Assembly: GCF_034119865.1 (NCBI RefSeq)
Contig: NZ_CP139421.1
Span: 2,170,001 to 2,234,000 of the forward strand
Reading direction: 5' to 3'
DNA from: Algoriphagus sp. NG3
GTDB taxonomy: Bacteria > Bacteroidota > Bacteroidia > Cytophagales > Cyclobacteriaceae
DNA length: 64,000 nt
The position numbers and the translations under genes were made by a program. The notes under the pieces are model-generated. The model did no database searches. It saw only the letters and a program-made list of their open reading frames with translations, and was not told the DNA's origin. Of this stretch, positions 18,473 to 27,208 are shown piece by piece (positions within the stretch are counted from its first letter, which is position 1; each line of letters opens with the position of its first letter).

Positions 18473-18967
18473 TCAAGACTTGTTTTTTACCTGTTTGAAT
18501 TTGCCTGCCAGTATAGCAAATAATCCGATTACCCAAACCACAAAAAGCGCGGGAAAAAGGTAAAAGAAAAAGGTGTATTGGCTTGCGGCTATTTCTTCCT
18601 GATTGTTTATCGCGTGTGTGTAAAACACCAGCATCGCCAAACTCATATTCAGCATTCCTCCGAACGAATAGAACCATGCCAGGTAATAATCCCTGTAGGT
18701 ATCTCCTTTAGGGAAAATCCGTGTAAGTCCCTTGTGGTTGCCCGTTTCCAGAAGTTTGGGAGGAAGCAGTAGGATCACGTTCATAACGATAAAGAGTGCT
18801 ATCATCCCATAAAACAAGGAGCTTTTACTCAATCTATCCCTGGAAAGGCCATTTTCATCGAAACTATAACCCACCTGCTCCGGCATGGCGGAGTAGAAGT
18901 AGAGCAGCAAGAAAATGAAGAAGGCAACACTGAGAAAATAGAAGGCTTTTCCGAATCGGTAATACAT
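18473..18967 (-). CDS. Hypothetical inner-membrane protein, 164 aa
   Basis: The protein has about four hydrophobic segments (residues ~7-25, ~50-70, ~103-122 and ~137-155). Short charged loops separate them, and the C-terminus is basic (GKFKQVKNKS). It is presumably an inner-membrane protein. I do not recognise a domain. It sits just upstream of parE on the same strand and may be co-transcribed with it, but a functional link to topoisomerase IV is not implied. Confidence 0.75.
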   Translation of the reverse strand: MYYRFGKAFYFLSVAFFIFLLLYFYSAMPEQVGYSFDENGLSRDRLSKSSLFYGMIALFIVMNVILLLPPKLLETGNHKGLTRIFPKGDTYRDYYLAWFYSFGGMLNMSLAMLVFYTHAINNQEEIAASQYTFFFYLFPALFVVWVIGLFAILAGKFKQVKNKS

Positions 18968-19082
18968 AATTGAGGGGAATTGAATGCGCTAATATAAAGG
19001 ATTTGAACAAACTGAATCCGACTTATCACTGATCCTTTTATCTTTATCTTTGACAACTAGCTTCGCTAAAACGCCCAAAATA

Positions 19083-20315
19083 ATGAACCTCAGCCCAGTA
19101 GTGATCGCAATCCCGATGTATTTCATCCTGATGGCCATAGAAATGATTGCGCTCAGATTTCAAAAACATCCTGGTTACAGGATGAACGACGCCATCACCA
19201 ACATCAACTGCGGCGTGATCTCCCAGGTCACTGGTGTGTTTATCAAAGTGCTTTCCATAGGACTCTATACACTGATCTACCAGCACCTGGCCCTGTTTCA
19301 GATCCCCTCGAATGTATGGACATTTCTTCTGCTGTTTCTCCTATATGACTTCTGCTACTACTGGGCACACCGGATGAGCCATGAGATCAATTTGTTTTGG
19401 GGAGGACATGTGGTCCACCACTCCAGTGAGGAGTACAATCTCTCGGTGGCACTACGGCAAAGCAGCACACAGACGATGTGGACTTTCTTTTTCTATTTCC
19501 CGCTTGCACTTCTGGGTTTTGATCCAATTATGCTGGTGCTGGCCTCTGGCATCAATCTGCTGTATCAGTTTTGGATACATACAGAGGTGATAGGGAGAAT
19601 GGGGTTTCTGGAAAAATTCATGAACACTCCCTCCCATCACCGGGTCCATCATGGCCGTAATCCAAAGTACATAGACAAGAATCATGGGGGTACATTTATA
19701 CTTTTCGACAAATGGTTTGGCACCTTTCAGGAAGAGGAAGAAAAGCCTACCTATGGCATTACCACTCCGGTCAAAAGCTGGAATCCAGTATGGGTGAATC
19801 TGGCTCACTATGCCAGCATGAAAGAAGAGATGAAGATGATCCCCAACTGGTCTGACCGGGTAAAATACCTTTTCTACAAACCGGGATGGCTGCCCGATTA
19901 CCTGGGCGGATACAGGGCACCTAAAGAAGTGGAACCGGATTTCCGCAAATTTGACACATTGGTGCCTGCAGCTATGAACTGGTATGTTTTTGCCCAGTAT
20001 ATTCTGGTTCTGGTCCTGACAGGTTTTTTCTTGTTCAAAGTGGAGACTTTCACTTGGTTGCCAAAAGTACTGGTAAGCCTGATCATTATCTGGACTACGG
20101 TTAGCTTTTCGGGGATTTTTGAAAAAAGAGCCTGGTATGCGCCTCAGGAGATCGCACGAATAATGGCTTTTGCTGGCGTAGTCTTTTTCTTAGCCCAAAC
20201 TCTTTTACCTTTGCCGGCTCTGGGGGTAGTTTTGGCTATTTATTGCCTTGCTTCCTTCTTTTGGCTCTGGAAAAACCAGCAGCTTAAATCAGAGTTCCAT
20301 TCTATTTCCATGTAA
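19083..20315 (+). CDS. Sterol desaturase / fatty-acid hydroxylase family membrane enzyme
   Basis: This protein of about 410 residues has several membrane helices and the eight-histidine di-iron motifs of the superfamily: HRMSHE, HVVHHSSEE and HRVHHGRN, plus an HTEV histidine between them. Such enzymes oxidise lipids in the membrane with O2. The length, and a C-terminal block of extra helices after the catalytic domain, resemble alkylglycerol monooxygenase-like members. I prefer the ATG at 19083, because the longer frame to 19050 starts with TTG. A TATCTTTG string at 19045-19052 resembles the Bacteroidota -7 box, but I found no well-spaced -33 partner. The following lipoprotein gene starts 2 bp after the stop. 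Confidence 0.85.
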   Translation: MNLSPVVIAIPMYFILMAIEMIALRFQKHPGYRMNDAITNINCGVISQVTGVFIKVLSIGLYTLIYQHLALFQIPSNVWTFLLLFLLYDFCYYWAHRMSHEINLFWGGHVVHHSSEEYNLSVALRQSSTQTMWTFFFYFPLALLGFDPIMLVLASGINLLYQFWIHTEVIGRMGFLEKFMNTPSHHRVHHGRNPKYIDKNHGGTFILFDKWFGTFQEEEEKPTYGITTPVKSWNPVWVNLAHYASMKEEMKMIPNWSDRVKYLFYKPGWLPDYLGGYRAPKEVEPDFRKFDTLVPAAMNWYVFAQYILVLVLTGFFLFKVETFTWLPKVLVSLIIIWTTVSFSGIFEKRAWYAPQEIARIMAFAGVVFFLAQTLLPLPALGVVLAIYCLASFFWLWKNQQLKSEFHSISM

Positions 20316-20317
20316 TT

Positions 20318-20704
20318 ATGCCTAAGAGCCTGTTGTACTTTGCCGCTTTATCCCTATTCATTACGGTTTCCTGTAGTTCCAAAAGAGATACCGGAAGTAT
20401 GGATATGAAAAGCTGGAAGGCCGATAGATATGGCTGCAAAGGCTTGAGAATCCAGGATCTGGAGGAATTTGAGCGGATCAAGCATACCTTTTTGGGCGTA
20501 GATAATCAAGCCTTGATCAAAACATTCGGACGGCCTGACCGGGTAGAATTAGTAGATAAGAGCCAATCGTTTTTTTTCTATTTTCTTGAGCCTAGCGGAG
20601 ACTGCGAAGGGGTAGAAAGCGAAAAAGAACCCCTAAGAGTTCTTTTTCGGCTAAATGCCATCAGTAAGGTATCTGAGGTGACTGTTACAGACCAGAACCC
20701 ATAA
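20318..20704 (+). CDS. Hypothetical small lipoprotein
   Basis: The product is 128 residues with a lipoprotein signal peptide and lipobox (FITVSC, Cys near residue 19), so it is exported and lipidated. The mature part contains FLGVDNQALIKTFGRPDRVEL, which resembles the SmpA/OmlA-like pattern in which a Gly-Arg-Pro segment precedes a short beta-hairpin. That similarity is weak. It is joined to the upstream membrane oxygenase gene by a 2-bp gap. Its 3' end overlaps the convergent ROK kinase gene by 20 bp. Confidence 0.75.
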   Translation: MPKSLLYFAALSLFITVSCSSKRDTGSMDMKSWKADRYGCKGLRIQDLEEFERIKHTFLGVDNQALIKTFGRPDRVELVDKSQSFFFYFLEPSGDCEGVESEKEPLRVLFRLNAISKVSEVTVTDQNP

Positions 20705-21617
20705 AACAAAGGGCTGCGGCTCCCAGAGTCCCTGCATTGTTTTCCAGGGTAGCTTTTTTCAAGACCAAGTCTTTGCCATAATATTGGGTAAGGTATTGCT
20801 TTATCGTACGGTCCAGCGTAGGCATCATAAATTCCAATCCTGCAGAGATCCCTCCCCCAAAATACACATCCGTCACATCAAGAATCCTGATAGCGGAAAC
20901 TATTGCTTCGCCTAATATTCTCGCTACCTCCTCAAATACCATCAGGGAAACAGGATTTCCAGCCTTGGCAGTATCCACTAGCAGGTGTGTTCCTAATTCA
21001 GCTCCTACCAACTCCCCTGCTTGTTCAGGGTAGGCATCTATAAGCCTTGACATAATATTAAGAATTCCCTGTCTGCCTACCAGTGTTTCAAGTCTGGCAG
21101 CGCCTTTTGAAAGCATGTGGCCCATTTCCATGGCATTGCCTCTGGAACCTTTGAACACTTGTCCATCCAGCACCAAAGCACTCCCTATCCCTGTGCCCAT
21201 GGTGATGAAGAGAAAATTTTGGGAGGGATCATCCTTTCCAAAATAAAATTCACCAATGGCAGCTGCGGCTGCATCATTTTCCAGAAAAAATTCATGTTTA
21301 GGGTACTTCTCTTCCAGTTTACCCTTAAGATTGAATCCGTTGAGTGTAGGTATTGCAGGTATTTCCAGCGCTGTTGTCCTGTCTTTGGAGATCATACCCG
21401 GCAGACCGATTCCCACATTTTTCACTTGCGGATATTTAGACAGATACTTATCCAGGCCGGCAATAAAAGCCTGCCCAAAACCCTCAGGATGATCGCGGTA
21501 AGAAGTGGTATCTTCTTTCACAAAGTCTATAATGTTGCCTTCTCTGTCTACAAGGCCAATCTTCAAGTGAGTTCCCCCCACATCCACTCCAAGGAAATGC
21601 GCTTCCTGATTTTGCAT
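20685..21617 (-). CDS. ROK-family sugar kinase (glucokinase-like)
   Basis: This 310-residue protein has the N-terminal phosphate loop VGVDVGGTHLKIGLV, the GIGLPGMI segment, the catalytic region LENDAAAAAIGE and the ATP-binding FITMGTGIGSALV. These fit a cytoplasmic hexokinase of the ROK superfamily, most likely a glucokinase. The Cys-rich zinc motif (CxCGxxGC) that normally follows GHM in ROK proteins is absent; the sequence there reads EMGHMLSKGAARLETL. The gene is convergent with, and overlaps by 20 bp, the lipoprotein gene. Confidence 0.85.
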   Translation of the reverse strand: MQNQEAHFLGVDVGGTHLKIGLVDREGNIIDFVKEDTTSYRDHPEGFGQAFIAGLDKYLSKYPQVKNVGIGLPGMISKDRTTALEIPAIPTLNGFNLKGKLEEKYPKHEFFLENDAAAAAIGEFYFGKDDPSQNFLFITMGTGIGSALVLDGQVFKGSRGNAMEMGHMLSKGAARLETLVGRQGILNIMSRLIDAYPEQAGELVGAELGTHLLVDTAKAGNPVSLMVFEEVARILGEAIVSAIRILDVTDVYFGGGISAGLEFMMPTLDRTIKQYLTQYYGKDLVLKKATLENNAGTLGAAALCFMGSGL

Positions 21618-21663
21618 AGTATTATTAATAGGTTTACGGTTTCAAAAAAGCAAAAGAAAAGGA

Positions 21664-22158
21664 TTACTTCCTATAATCCTTCCCAATCTGCTGGAAAATT
21701 TTGAAAACTGCAGGGCAAACAAGGGTATTTTTAAGGGAAAGTTCCAAAATACCGTGCATTTTTTTACGGTTGGTGTGCGGATACTCCCTGCAGGCCTTAG
21801 GTCTGTCTTCATATACCAGGCACTTGTTGTCGGCACCCAAAAAAGTACAAGGGGCAGCGTTCAGCACAAAATCACCTTCCTCATCTCTATGCAGGTATTC
21901 GTCGATGAAAGCACTGCTTTTCATACGGAACACTTTCGCCAGACGGTCAATATCCGTGTTGAGGAAGATCGGGCTCGTCGTTTTGCAGCAATTTGCGCAG
22001 TCCAAGCAATCTATTCCTTCAAACGCCTCTTCATGAAGCTTTTCAAATTTCTCATCCAAGACTTTAGGCTTGACTTTACGGAGTTTAGCCTTTAATTTTT
22101 GATGAGAAGAATATTCCGATTTGCTCTCTTTTATGAAATTTTCAAGATTGATTTCCAA
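21664..22158 (-). CDS. YkgJ-family cysteine-cluster protein
   Basis: The 164-residue protein has the family's metal-binding cysteines: CLDCANCCKT near residue 51, then APCTFLG, NKCLVYEDRP and KACREYP. YkgJ-like proteins bind Fe-S or Zn clusters; their role is poorly defined. There is no ATG before the cysteine cluster in this frame. An in-frame stop lies 27 bp upstream of the TTG at 22158, so TTG is the probable start. It lies 46 bp upstream of the ROK kinase gene on the same strand. Confidence 0.8.
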   Translation of the reverse strand: MEINLENFIKESKSEYSSHQKLKAKLRKVKPKVLDEKFEKLHEEAFEGIDCLDCANCCKTTSPIFLNTDIDRLAKVFRMKSSAFIDEYLHRDEEGDFVLNAAPCTFLGADNKCLVYEDRPKACREYPHTNRKKMHGILELSLKNTLVCPAVFKIFQQIGKDYRK

Positions 22159-22464
22159 GGTTCTTAGAAGTACTGTTTTAAGTTATTGATAGAGGGAAGA
22201 CGGAAGACCGAAGACGGGAGACGGGAGACCGGTGTCAGATTTAGGATGTTAGATGTTGGATGTAGGATGTTTGTCATTCTTCACTTTATTTAAATCTTGG
22301 TTCCTGCCTACGGCAGGCAAGCTTGATTCTTGGAGCTTGATTCTTGGAGCTTGGTTCTCCCCTCTTCCCGGCAAGCTTGAATCTTGGTTTCCAAATTCTA
22401 GCATCAATTCTTTTATAAACTATAGATTTTCAGTATATTAATAAGTAAATTAACCCAAAAAGCT
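22159..22464. repeat. Spacer with word repeats (about 22190-22400)
   Basis: The spacer contains GGAAGACGGAAGACCGAAGACGG, then GTTAGATGTTGGATGTAGG, the palindrome-bearing CCTGCCTACGGCAGGC and repeated GCTTGATTCTTGGAGC words. No gene is visible. The last 60 bp before 22465 are AT-rich and probably carry the promoter of the ArsC-fold gene. Confidence 0.7.
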
Positions 22465-22839
22465 ATGAAAACTCACCCTTCAGAATTGTATTTCTATCAT
22501 TCTCCTTCCCAGGTGGTGGACAAGCAAACGTTAGCTTATGCCAAATCGGTGTCTCAGTTTGTCAATACTATTGACCTAAGTAAAGAAAAGCTTACCCCCA
22601 CCCAATGGAACAGTCTTTTGCTCAAATTGAATCTCAGGGCCAAAGACCTGCTCAACAGGGCCCATCCGGATTATCAGCGACATATAGCCGGCAAAAACTG
22701 GGATGATGAAAGCTGGCTGAACATCCTGATCAAGTATCCTAACCTGATCAAAGCCCCTATTGCCAGCCTCCGGGGAAGTGCCGTGCTCTGCCGGACACCC
22801 ACAGATATTTTAAAGCTTAATTCGATGCATTTAGTCTGA
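22465..22839 (+). CDS. ArsC/Spx-like thioredoxin-fold protein lacking the N-terminal catalytic Cys
   Basis: This 124-residue protein shows the ArsC/Spx layout. An N-terminal beta-strand (ELYFYHSPS) is followed by a helix, and the C-terminal part contains YPNLIKAPIASLRGSAVLCRTPTDIL, the usual conserved ArsC tail. The N-terminal cysteine (normally in a PxCxxS context) is replaced: the sequence reads HSPSQVVDK. It is therefore unlikely to be a conventional arsenate reductase and may be a regulatory or structural relative. Its 3' end overlaps the convergent S1-domain gene by 23 bp. Confidence 0.75.
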   Translation: MKTHPSELYFYHSPSQVVDKQTLAYAKSVSQFVNTIDLSKEKLTPTQWNSLLLKLNLRAKDLLNRAHPDYQRHIAGKNWDDESWLNILIKYPNLIKAPIASLRGSAVLCRTPTDILKLNSMHLV

Positions 22840-23653
22840 TCCCATCGGGCTGGATCTGAATCATCTTAGCTTTATAAAGCTGTCCTATGCATTGTTTGAA
22901 ATGCTTTTTGCTCATTCCCAGTTGCTCCTGAATCTCTTCAGGGGCTGATTTGTCATGCAGCGGCAAGAAACCTTTCTCCTCTAGAATAGCAAGTATCTTT
23001 TCCGACCCCTCGTCATATTTCACCCTGCCAGGTGCCAGTAGCTGTAAGTCCAGCTTACCGTCTTCCCTGTTCTTTTTGATATAGACTTTACGTTTTTCTC
23101 CCAGTTGCAGAGGTTGGAAAACCTCATTTTTGTAAAGCAGCCCTTCGTACTCATCTTCGATCAAAACCTTGAACCCTAAGTCCGTTTCTTCAAAGATCAC
23201 TCCTTCCAGTTCTTTTCCAGCTTCCCAGTCCAAGGGAGCCAAACGGAGAAAATCCTTGTATTTACTCACTCCTATCAAGCGGTTGGTCTTATAATCCACA
23301 CAGACTTTGATGAGGTATTTCTCCCCAACTTCCATGTTCTTGCCCATTTCAGCTTTTGGCACAAAGAGATCCTTGGGCAGCCCCCAGTCCACAAAAGCTC
23401 CGAAGGAGGTGACTTCTTTGGCTTCCAGCACGGCAAATTCATCCAGAAGTGCGAGTGGCTTTTGGGTGACTGCTACCGGACGGTCCTCACTGTCCGTATA
23501 GACAAACACTTCAATTTCGTCTCCTTCTTTCTCTTCTCCAATGAGGTAGCCCTTGGGAAGTAAAAGCTCTTCTCCTGAGCTCAGGGCCAGATAAGCACCG
23601 AAATCCGTAAATCTATTGATGGGTAATTTTGAAATTAAACCGAGTTCCTTCAT
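22817..23653 (-). CDS. S1 RNA-binding protein, CvfB/YitL family
   Basis: This 278-residue protein has tandem S1-like domains: about residues 10-60 (TDFGAYLALSSGEELLLP), 70-130 (TSFGAFVDWGLPKDLFVP) and 145-205 (DLGFKVLIEDEYEGLLY). A C-terminal winged-helix segment follows over about 215-278 (EEIQEQLGMSKKHFKQCIG). This is the CvfB architecture, a cytoplasmic RNA-binding protein implicated in virulence-gene regulation in Firmicutes; its role here is unknown. Length is normal for the family. Confidence 0.88.
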   Translation of the reverse strand: MKELGLISKLPINRFTDFGAYLALSSGEELLLPKGYLIGEEKEGDEIEVFVYTDSEDRPVAVTQKPLALLDEFAVLEAKEVTSFGAFVDWGLPKDLFVPKAEMGKNMEVGEKYLIKVCVDYKTNRLIGVSKYKDFLRLAPLDWEAGKELEGVIFEETDLGFKVLIEDEYEGLLYKNEVFQPLQLGEKRKVYIKKNREDGKLDLQLLAPGRVKYDEGSEKILAILEEKGFLPLHDKSAPEEIQEQLGMSKKHFKQCIGQLYKAKMIQIQPDGIRLNASN

Positions 23654-23830
23654 GCCCTAAAGGTAGGCAATATTTGCAGTTTGAAACTGGAGTTTTACGA
23701 CAAACAAAGTCGGAAATCGGAATTTAAAAAATTGGATTTGCTACCCGACAGGATTAGCTTTGAGCAATTCAACTGTGCAATCCAGTTGAAATAAACCCAA
23801 ATCCCAACTTTAACATTTACTGACTTTCTT

Positions 23831-24721
23831 ATGAAAAACATCTCAGTTATAGGTTCAGGCACTATGGGCAACGGCATTGCCCACCTTTTTGCGCAGCATG
23901 GCTATGAAGTGAGCCTGATTGATATCAAGCAGGAGTTCCTGGACAAAGCCAAGGCTACAATAACCAAAAATCTGGACAGACAGGTAAGCAAAGCACTGAT
24001 CTCAGAAGAGGAAAAAACGGCGGCTTTGGCTAGGATCAAGACGTTCACTGAATTGGAGTCAGGGGTGAAATCAGCCGATCTGGTAGTGGAAGCCGCTACT
24101 GAAACCATGGAAATAAAATTGGACCTGTTCCGCCAAATGGATCAATTCAGTCCCAATGAAGCTATTCTGGCGAGCAATACTTCTTCTATATCCATTACCA
24201 AAATAGCTTCTGTGACCAATAGACCGGAGCAGGTAATCGGCATGCATTTTATGAACCCGGTGCCGGTAATGAAACTGGTGGAAGTGATCCGTGGCTATGC
24301 GACTTCGGATGAGGTGACAAGCAAGATCATGAAGCTTTCGGCTGATTTGTCCAAGGATCCTGTGGAAGTAAATGATTATCCCGGATTTGTGGCAAACAGG
24401 ATCCTGATGCCTATGATCAATGAGGCTATATATTCCCTCTATGAACGAGTGGCGGGAGTGCAGGAAATCGATACCGTGATGAAGCTAGGCATGGCCCATC
24501 CCATGGGGCCATTGCAGCTTGCAGATTTCATAGGGTTGGATGTATGTCTTTCCATCCTCAAAGTTCTTCATGAGGGCTTTGGCAACCCTAAATATGCTCC
24601 CTGTCCTTTGCTGATCAATATGGTGCAAGCCGGATATAAAGGAGTGAAGTCCGGTGAAGGTTTTTACAAATATACTGCTGGGAGTAAAGATTCGATTGTT
24701 TCCCCACGCTTCTCAAAATAA
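23831..24721 (+). CDS. 3-hydroxyacyl-CoA (3-hydroxybutyryl-CoA) dehydrogenase
   Basis: This 296-residue enzyme has an N-terminal Rossmann fold (VIGSGTMGNGIAHLFAQHG). The catalytic His lies in GMHFMNPVPVMKLVEV and the C-terminal 3HCDH domain contains DYPGFVANRILMPMINEA. It oxidises (S)-3-hydroxyacyl-CoA with NAD+, or the reverse, in beta-oxidation or butanoate metabolism. It has the single-function length and lacks a crotonase domain. The deoxynucleoside kinase gene starts 5 bp downstream, so the two probably share a transcript without an obvious functional link. Confidence 0.92.
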   Translation: MKNISVIGSGTMGNGIAHLFAQHGYEVSLIDIKQEFLDKAKATITKNLDRQVSKALISEEEKTAALARIKTFTELESGVKSADLVVEAATETMEIKLDLFRQMDQFSPNEAILASNTSSISITKIASVTNRPEQVIGMHFMNPVPVMKLVEVIRGYATSDEVTSKIMKLSADLSKDPVEVNDYPGFVANRILMPMINEAIYSLYERVAGVQEIDTVMKLGMAHPMGPLQLADFIGLDVCLSILKVLHEGFGNPKYAPCPLLINMVQAGYKGVKSGEGFYKYTAGSKDSIVSPRFSK

Positions 24722-24726
24722 AAGAA

Positions 24727-25344
24727 ATGCACATCGCTGTATCCGGAAATATAGGTAGTGGAAAAACCACCCTTACCGCAAAACTTGCCAGGCACTACGG
24801 TTGGAAAGCTGAATTCGAAGCTGTAGATGAAAACCCTTATCTCACTGATTTTTATGAGGATATGCAGCGTTGGTCTTTTCATCTTCAGGTGTATTTTCTG
24901 AATTCCAGATTCAACCAACTTAAGGAAATCCAGCAAAGCGGTACCCCTACCATTCAGGACAGAACCATCTATGAAGATGCCTATATCTTTGCGGAGAACC
25001 TGTATAAAAGCAAGTTGCTCTCGGAGCGTGATTACCAAAACTACCAGAGTTTATTCAGCAGCATGATAGCCCACGTAAAAGCTCCCGATCTTTTGATTTA
25101 TCTCAAGGCAGATATCCCAAAGTTGGTGGGGCAGATCGAAAAAAGGGGAAGAAGCTATGAGACGACAATGCGTATAGATTATCTGAAAAATCTCAATATC
25201 CATTATGAAGACTGGATTGCCGGCTATAAGGAAGGAAAGCTATTGATTATAGATGTCAATAACCTTGATTTTGTGGAAAACCCTGGAGATTTCTCATTGG
25301 TGTTGGAAAAAGTGGAGCGGGAGATATTTGGGTTGTTTTCTTGA
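24727..25344 (+). CDS. Deoxynucleoside kinase (dNK/dGK family)
   Basis: The 205-residue product has a P-loop (SGNIGSGKTTL) and the DRT-type motif in QDRTIYEDAYIFA. It also carries the Arg-rich lid RGRSYETTM and ends in ILIIDVN-like sequence (KLLIIDVNNLDF). These define the dCK/dGK superfamily, which phosphorylates deoxynucleosides in the salvage pathway. Base specificity is not clear from sequence. It is directly downstream of the hydroxyacyl-CoA dehydrogenase gene. Confidence 0.9.
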   Translation: MHIAVSGNIGSGKTTLTAKLARHYGWKAEFEAVDENPYLTDFYEDMQRWSFHLQVYFLNSRFNQLKEIQQSGTPTIQDRTIYEDAYIFAENLYKSKLLSERDYQNYQSLFSSMIAHVKAPDLLIYLKADIPKLVGQIEKRGRSYETTMRIDYLKNLNIHYEDWIAGYKEGKLLIIDVNNLDFVENPGDFSLVLEKVEREIFGLFS

Positions 25345-25660
25345 GGAATGTTGGGTGTAAGGTGACGGATGTCCGGTGTGGGGTGAGAGCACCGTCATTG
25401 CGAGACTTAACATTTGGTTGCCAACTGCGCAAAATCGAAATGACGTTGTAATGTCATCTCGACCAGAGGGAGAGATCTCAAGCGATGCTACATTCATCAC
25501 AATTCCCAAACACGTCATCGGTAAGAGGTACAGCCTGTCCCGATTCGTCGGGAACGAAGCAATCCCAGTCGCAGAGGCATAAAATGAAAGTTGAAGATTA
25601 CGATTGAAAAATTGGAAAATTGAAGGTTTTGAAGATTGAAGACCTCCAACTTTAAACCTA
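25345..25660. repeat. Spacer repeat: word repeats and CGTCATTGCGAG-type element
   Basis: After the kinase stop there are GACGGATGTCCGGTGTGGGG words. A block follows with CACCGTCATTGCGAGAC, CATCTCGACCAGAGGGAGAGA and ATTCGTCGGGAACGAAGCAATCCCAGTCGCAGAGGC. A related block lies at about 782-895. GATTGAAAAATTGGAAAATTG words end the stretch. No gene is visible. Confidence 0.7.
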
Positions 25661-25740
25661 CGGCTTAGGATAGTGATCACAACTCCCTTTACATTACGGA
25701 TCGTGCCGTTGGCACTCTGAAAACATGCCTGCTTCAGTAA

Positions 25741-26049
25741 CCCAGAATTGCATTCTGGGCATTTACAGGCCTTGCCTTTGGCAAGGAAAATCATTTTGCC
25801 AGTTTCCGGTTGATTTGAGTGTTTGTGCCAAAGGCACAACAGGTAACTGCCCTGAATGCAGCAAAGCGAAATTCAGGGTTGGGAAAGCCGGATGAATCCG
25901 CCACAAGTGCCAACGGCACGTAGTTATTTGCATAGTCAAGCATTTTTATCCCCCAATTTTTAAGACTGATCCGGTAAGTAGGCACAACGCAACCCTGGGC
26001 AAAGAACAAGACCTCTCCATATTATCAAATGCCATTCGTGACACGAATG
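25741..26049. repeat. REP-like hairpin cluster
   Basis: Several perfect short hairpins occur in succession: CCCAGAAT/ATTCTGGG (25741-25759), CCTTGCC/GGCAAGG (25770-25786), TTGTGCC/GGCACAA (25823-25839), CCCTGAAT/ATTCAGGG (25850-25878), GTGCC/GGCAC (25907-25919) and CATTCGTG/CACGAATG (26033-26049). This is a dense palindrome cluster without coding potential. It completes the 787-bp gap before 26132, whose last 80 bp are word-repeat DNA. Confidence 0.75.
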
Positions 26050-26131
26050 TTGGCGGGGAAGGAAGTTTCAATGGTCAATTGTCAATGTTCAAGTTGAAGA
26101 CTGGTGGTGGACAACCAAGAGCAAGAGCTAC

Positions 26132-26779
26132 CTAACCATTGAATTTCCTGATGAACCAGTTGAGCAACATAGTTCTCTGCTCTTCTTTTGGATTGATAAG
26201 CAATTGATCCAACCGCTTAAGGGATCCTCCTGTCATCAGGGTTTCGTAGGGGGCGATCCGGAATAGCTTATAACCATGAATTCTGGTCTGCAGATCCACT
26301 TGAGCATCATTGTAGGCTATAAGTTTCCACCCTGAGGCCCCATTCCCGGAGAAATCCCCGGGTTCGCCGGCCTCTCCGAAACTATGTCTGGCAAGCGGGG
26401 GGCCGTTCCAGACTCTTTGCTGCAAACCGACTTTCAGGCAATCCCTTTCATAGGTTCTGCACAGTCTCTTCTGGGTTTCTGTAAACGGAAAATTCATTTC
26501 CGAGTAAAAATCAGATCTGTAAGAAATTAGCCTATATCTATTGAAGTGGATTTCCTCATCATACAGGACTAAATGACGCCCCAGTTTGAAATCGAATTTA
26601 AGCTTTTTGAGCAGAGGGATTTGACCTACCCCCCCCAGATCCCCATAGATTTCCGAAAGCCAGTCATGTCCTTTTTTATCAAGGTATTTTGGAACTACCT
26701 CTAATTCAAAGTCCCGCTCAAAATCCACTTCCCCTTCACGTAGGATGAGCTCAAGTTGACGGGTAATTAGGTTATCCAT
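26132..26779 (-). CDS. Hypothetical protein, 215 aa
   Basis: The protein begins with an ATG at 26779 and has neither a signal peptide nor a membrane segment. It is rich in aromatic and charged residues (YDEEIHFNRYRLISYRSDFY, WKLIAYNDAQVDLQ), suggesting a folded cytoplasmic protein. I do not recognise a family. It lies downstream of a small membrane-protein ORF (27050-27208) on the same strand. Confidence 0.65.
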   Translation of the reverse strand: MDNLITRQLELILREGEVDFERDFELEVVPKYLDKKGHDWLSEIYGDLGGVGQIPLLKKLKFDFKLGRHLVLYDEEIHFNRYRLISYRSDFYSEMNFPFTETQKRLCRTYERDCLKVGLQQRVWNGPPLARHSFGEAGEPGDFSGNGASGWKLIAYNDAQVDLQTRIHGYKLFRIAPYETLMTGGSLKRLDQLLINPKEEQRTMLLNWFIRKFNG

Positions 26780-26839
26780 GAAAATTGGTGTTTGTCCTGC
26801 CAGTCTTCCGGTACAGGTTGGTTTAGATTATTTAATGTG

Positions 26840-27030
26840 TAGGTTATCCTCCATTCAGACCGCAAGAGAAGATCAGGCTGATGCAGGCTTCATTGTCAGC
26901 CTGAGCAGCCAGTCTGCTGAAGGAATGAAAATCGAAGCCATTTACGCCAACAAAGCCCGTTTCGACTTCCAGCACCCTGAGAATCGGGTCTTCAATGTGA
27001 CAATTATGAGACAGCCCCTTTTGGTTTGCA
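26840..27030. mobile_element. Possible insertion-sequence end remnant
   Basis: The string TGTGACAATTATGAGACAGCCCC at about 26996-27018 resembles terminal inverted repeats of Bacteroidota insertion sequences that begin GGGGCTGTCTCA. The roughly 150 bp before it have no convincing protein on either strand, although an open plus-strand frame crosses them. I see no matching second end within the window, so this is at most a solo IS end. Confidence 0.3.
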
Positions 27031-27049
27031 AAGGGATCGAAATCAGGAA

Positions 27050-27208
27050 TTATTTTTTATCCTTATCCAGGTCATCTCCTATTCTTTGTTCCAGGTTGCC
27101 TTTGGATCCCGGAAATGTAGTTCTCTGGGAGATATCATATCCTATCCAGCACATAATAAGCATGAAAATCACAAACAGGATGAGAAAGATTTTCTTATTT
27201 TTCTGCAT
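27050..27208 (-). CDS. Small membrane protein, 52 aa
   Basis: Reading the minus strand from an ATG at 27208 gives 52 codons ending in TAA at 27050. The start is MQKNKKIFLILFVIFMLIM, a basic N-terminus followed by one long hydrophobic helix. A GYDISQRTTFPGSKGNLEQR stretch and a charged tail (DDLDKDKK) follow. The shape is that of a genuine single-pass small protein, although it overlaps a longer plus-strand open frame that looks non-coding. It lies 270 bp upstream of the 215-residue hypothetical gene on the same strand. Function is unknown. Confidence 0.6.
   Translation of the reverse strand: MQKNKKIFLILFVIFMLIMCWIGYDISQRTTFPGSKGNLEQRIGDDLDKDKK

Noticed and set aside
25294..25839. 181-codon minus-strand open frame
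   Set aside because: It spans repeat and REP DNA, overlaps the end of the deoxynucleoside kinase gene and has no recognisable fold.
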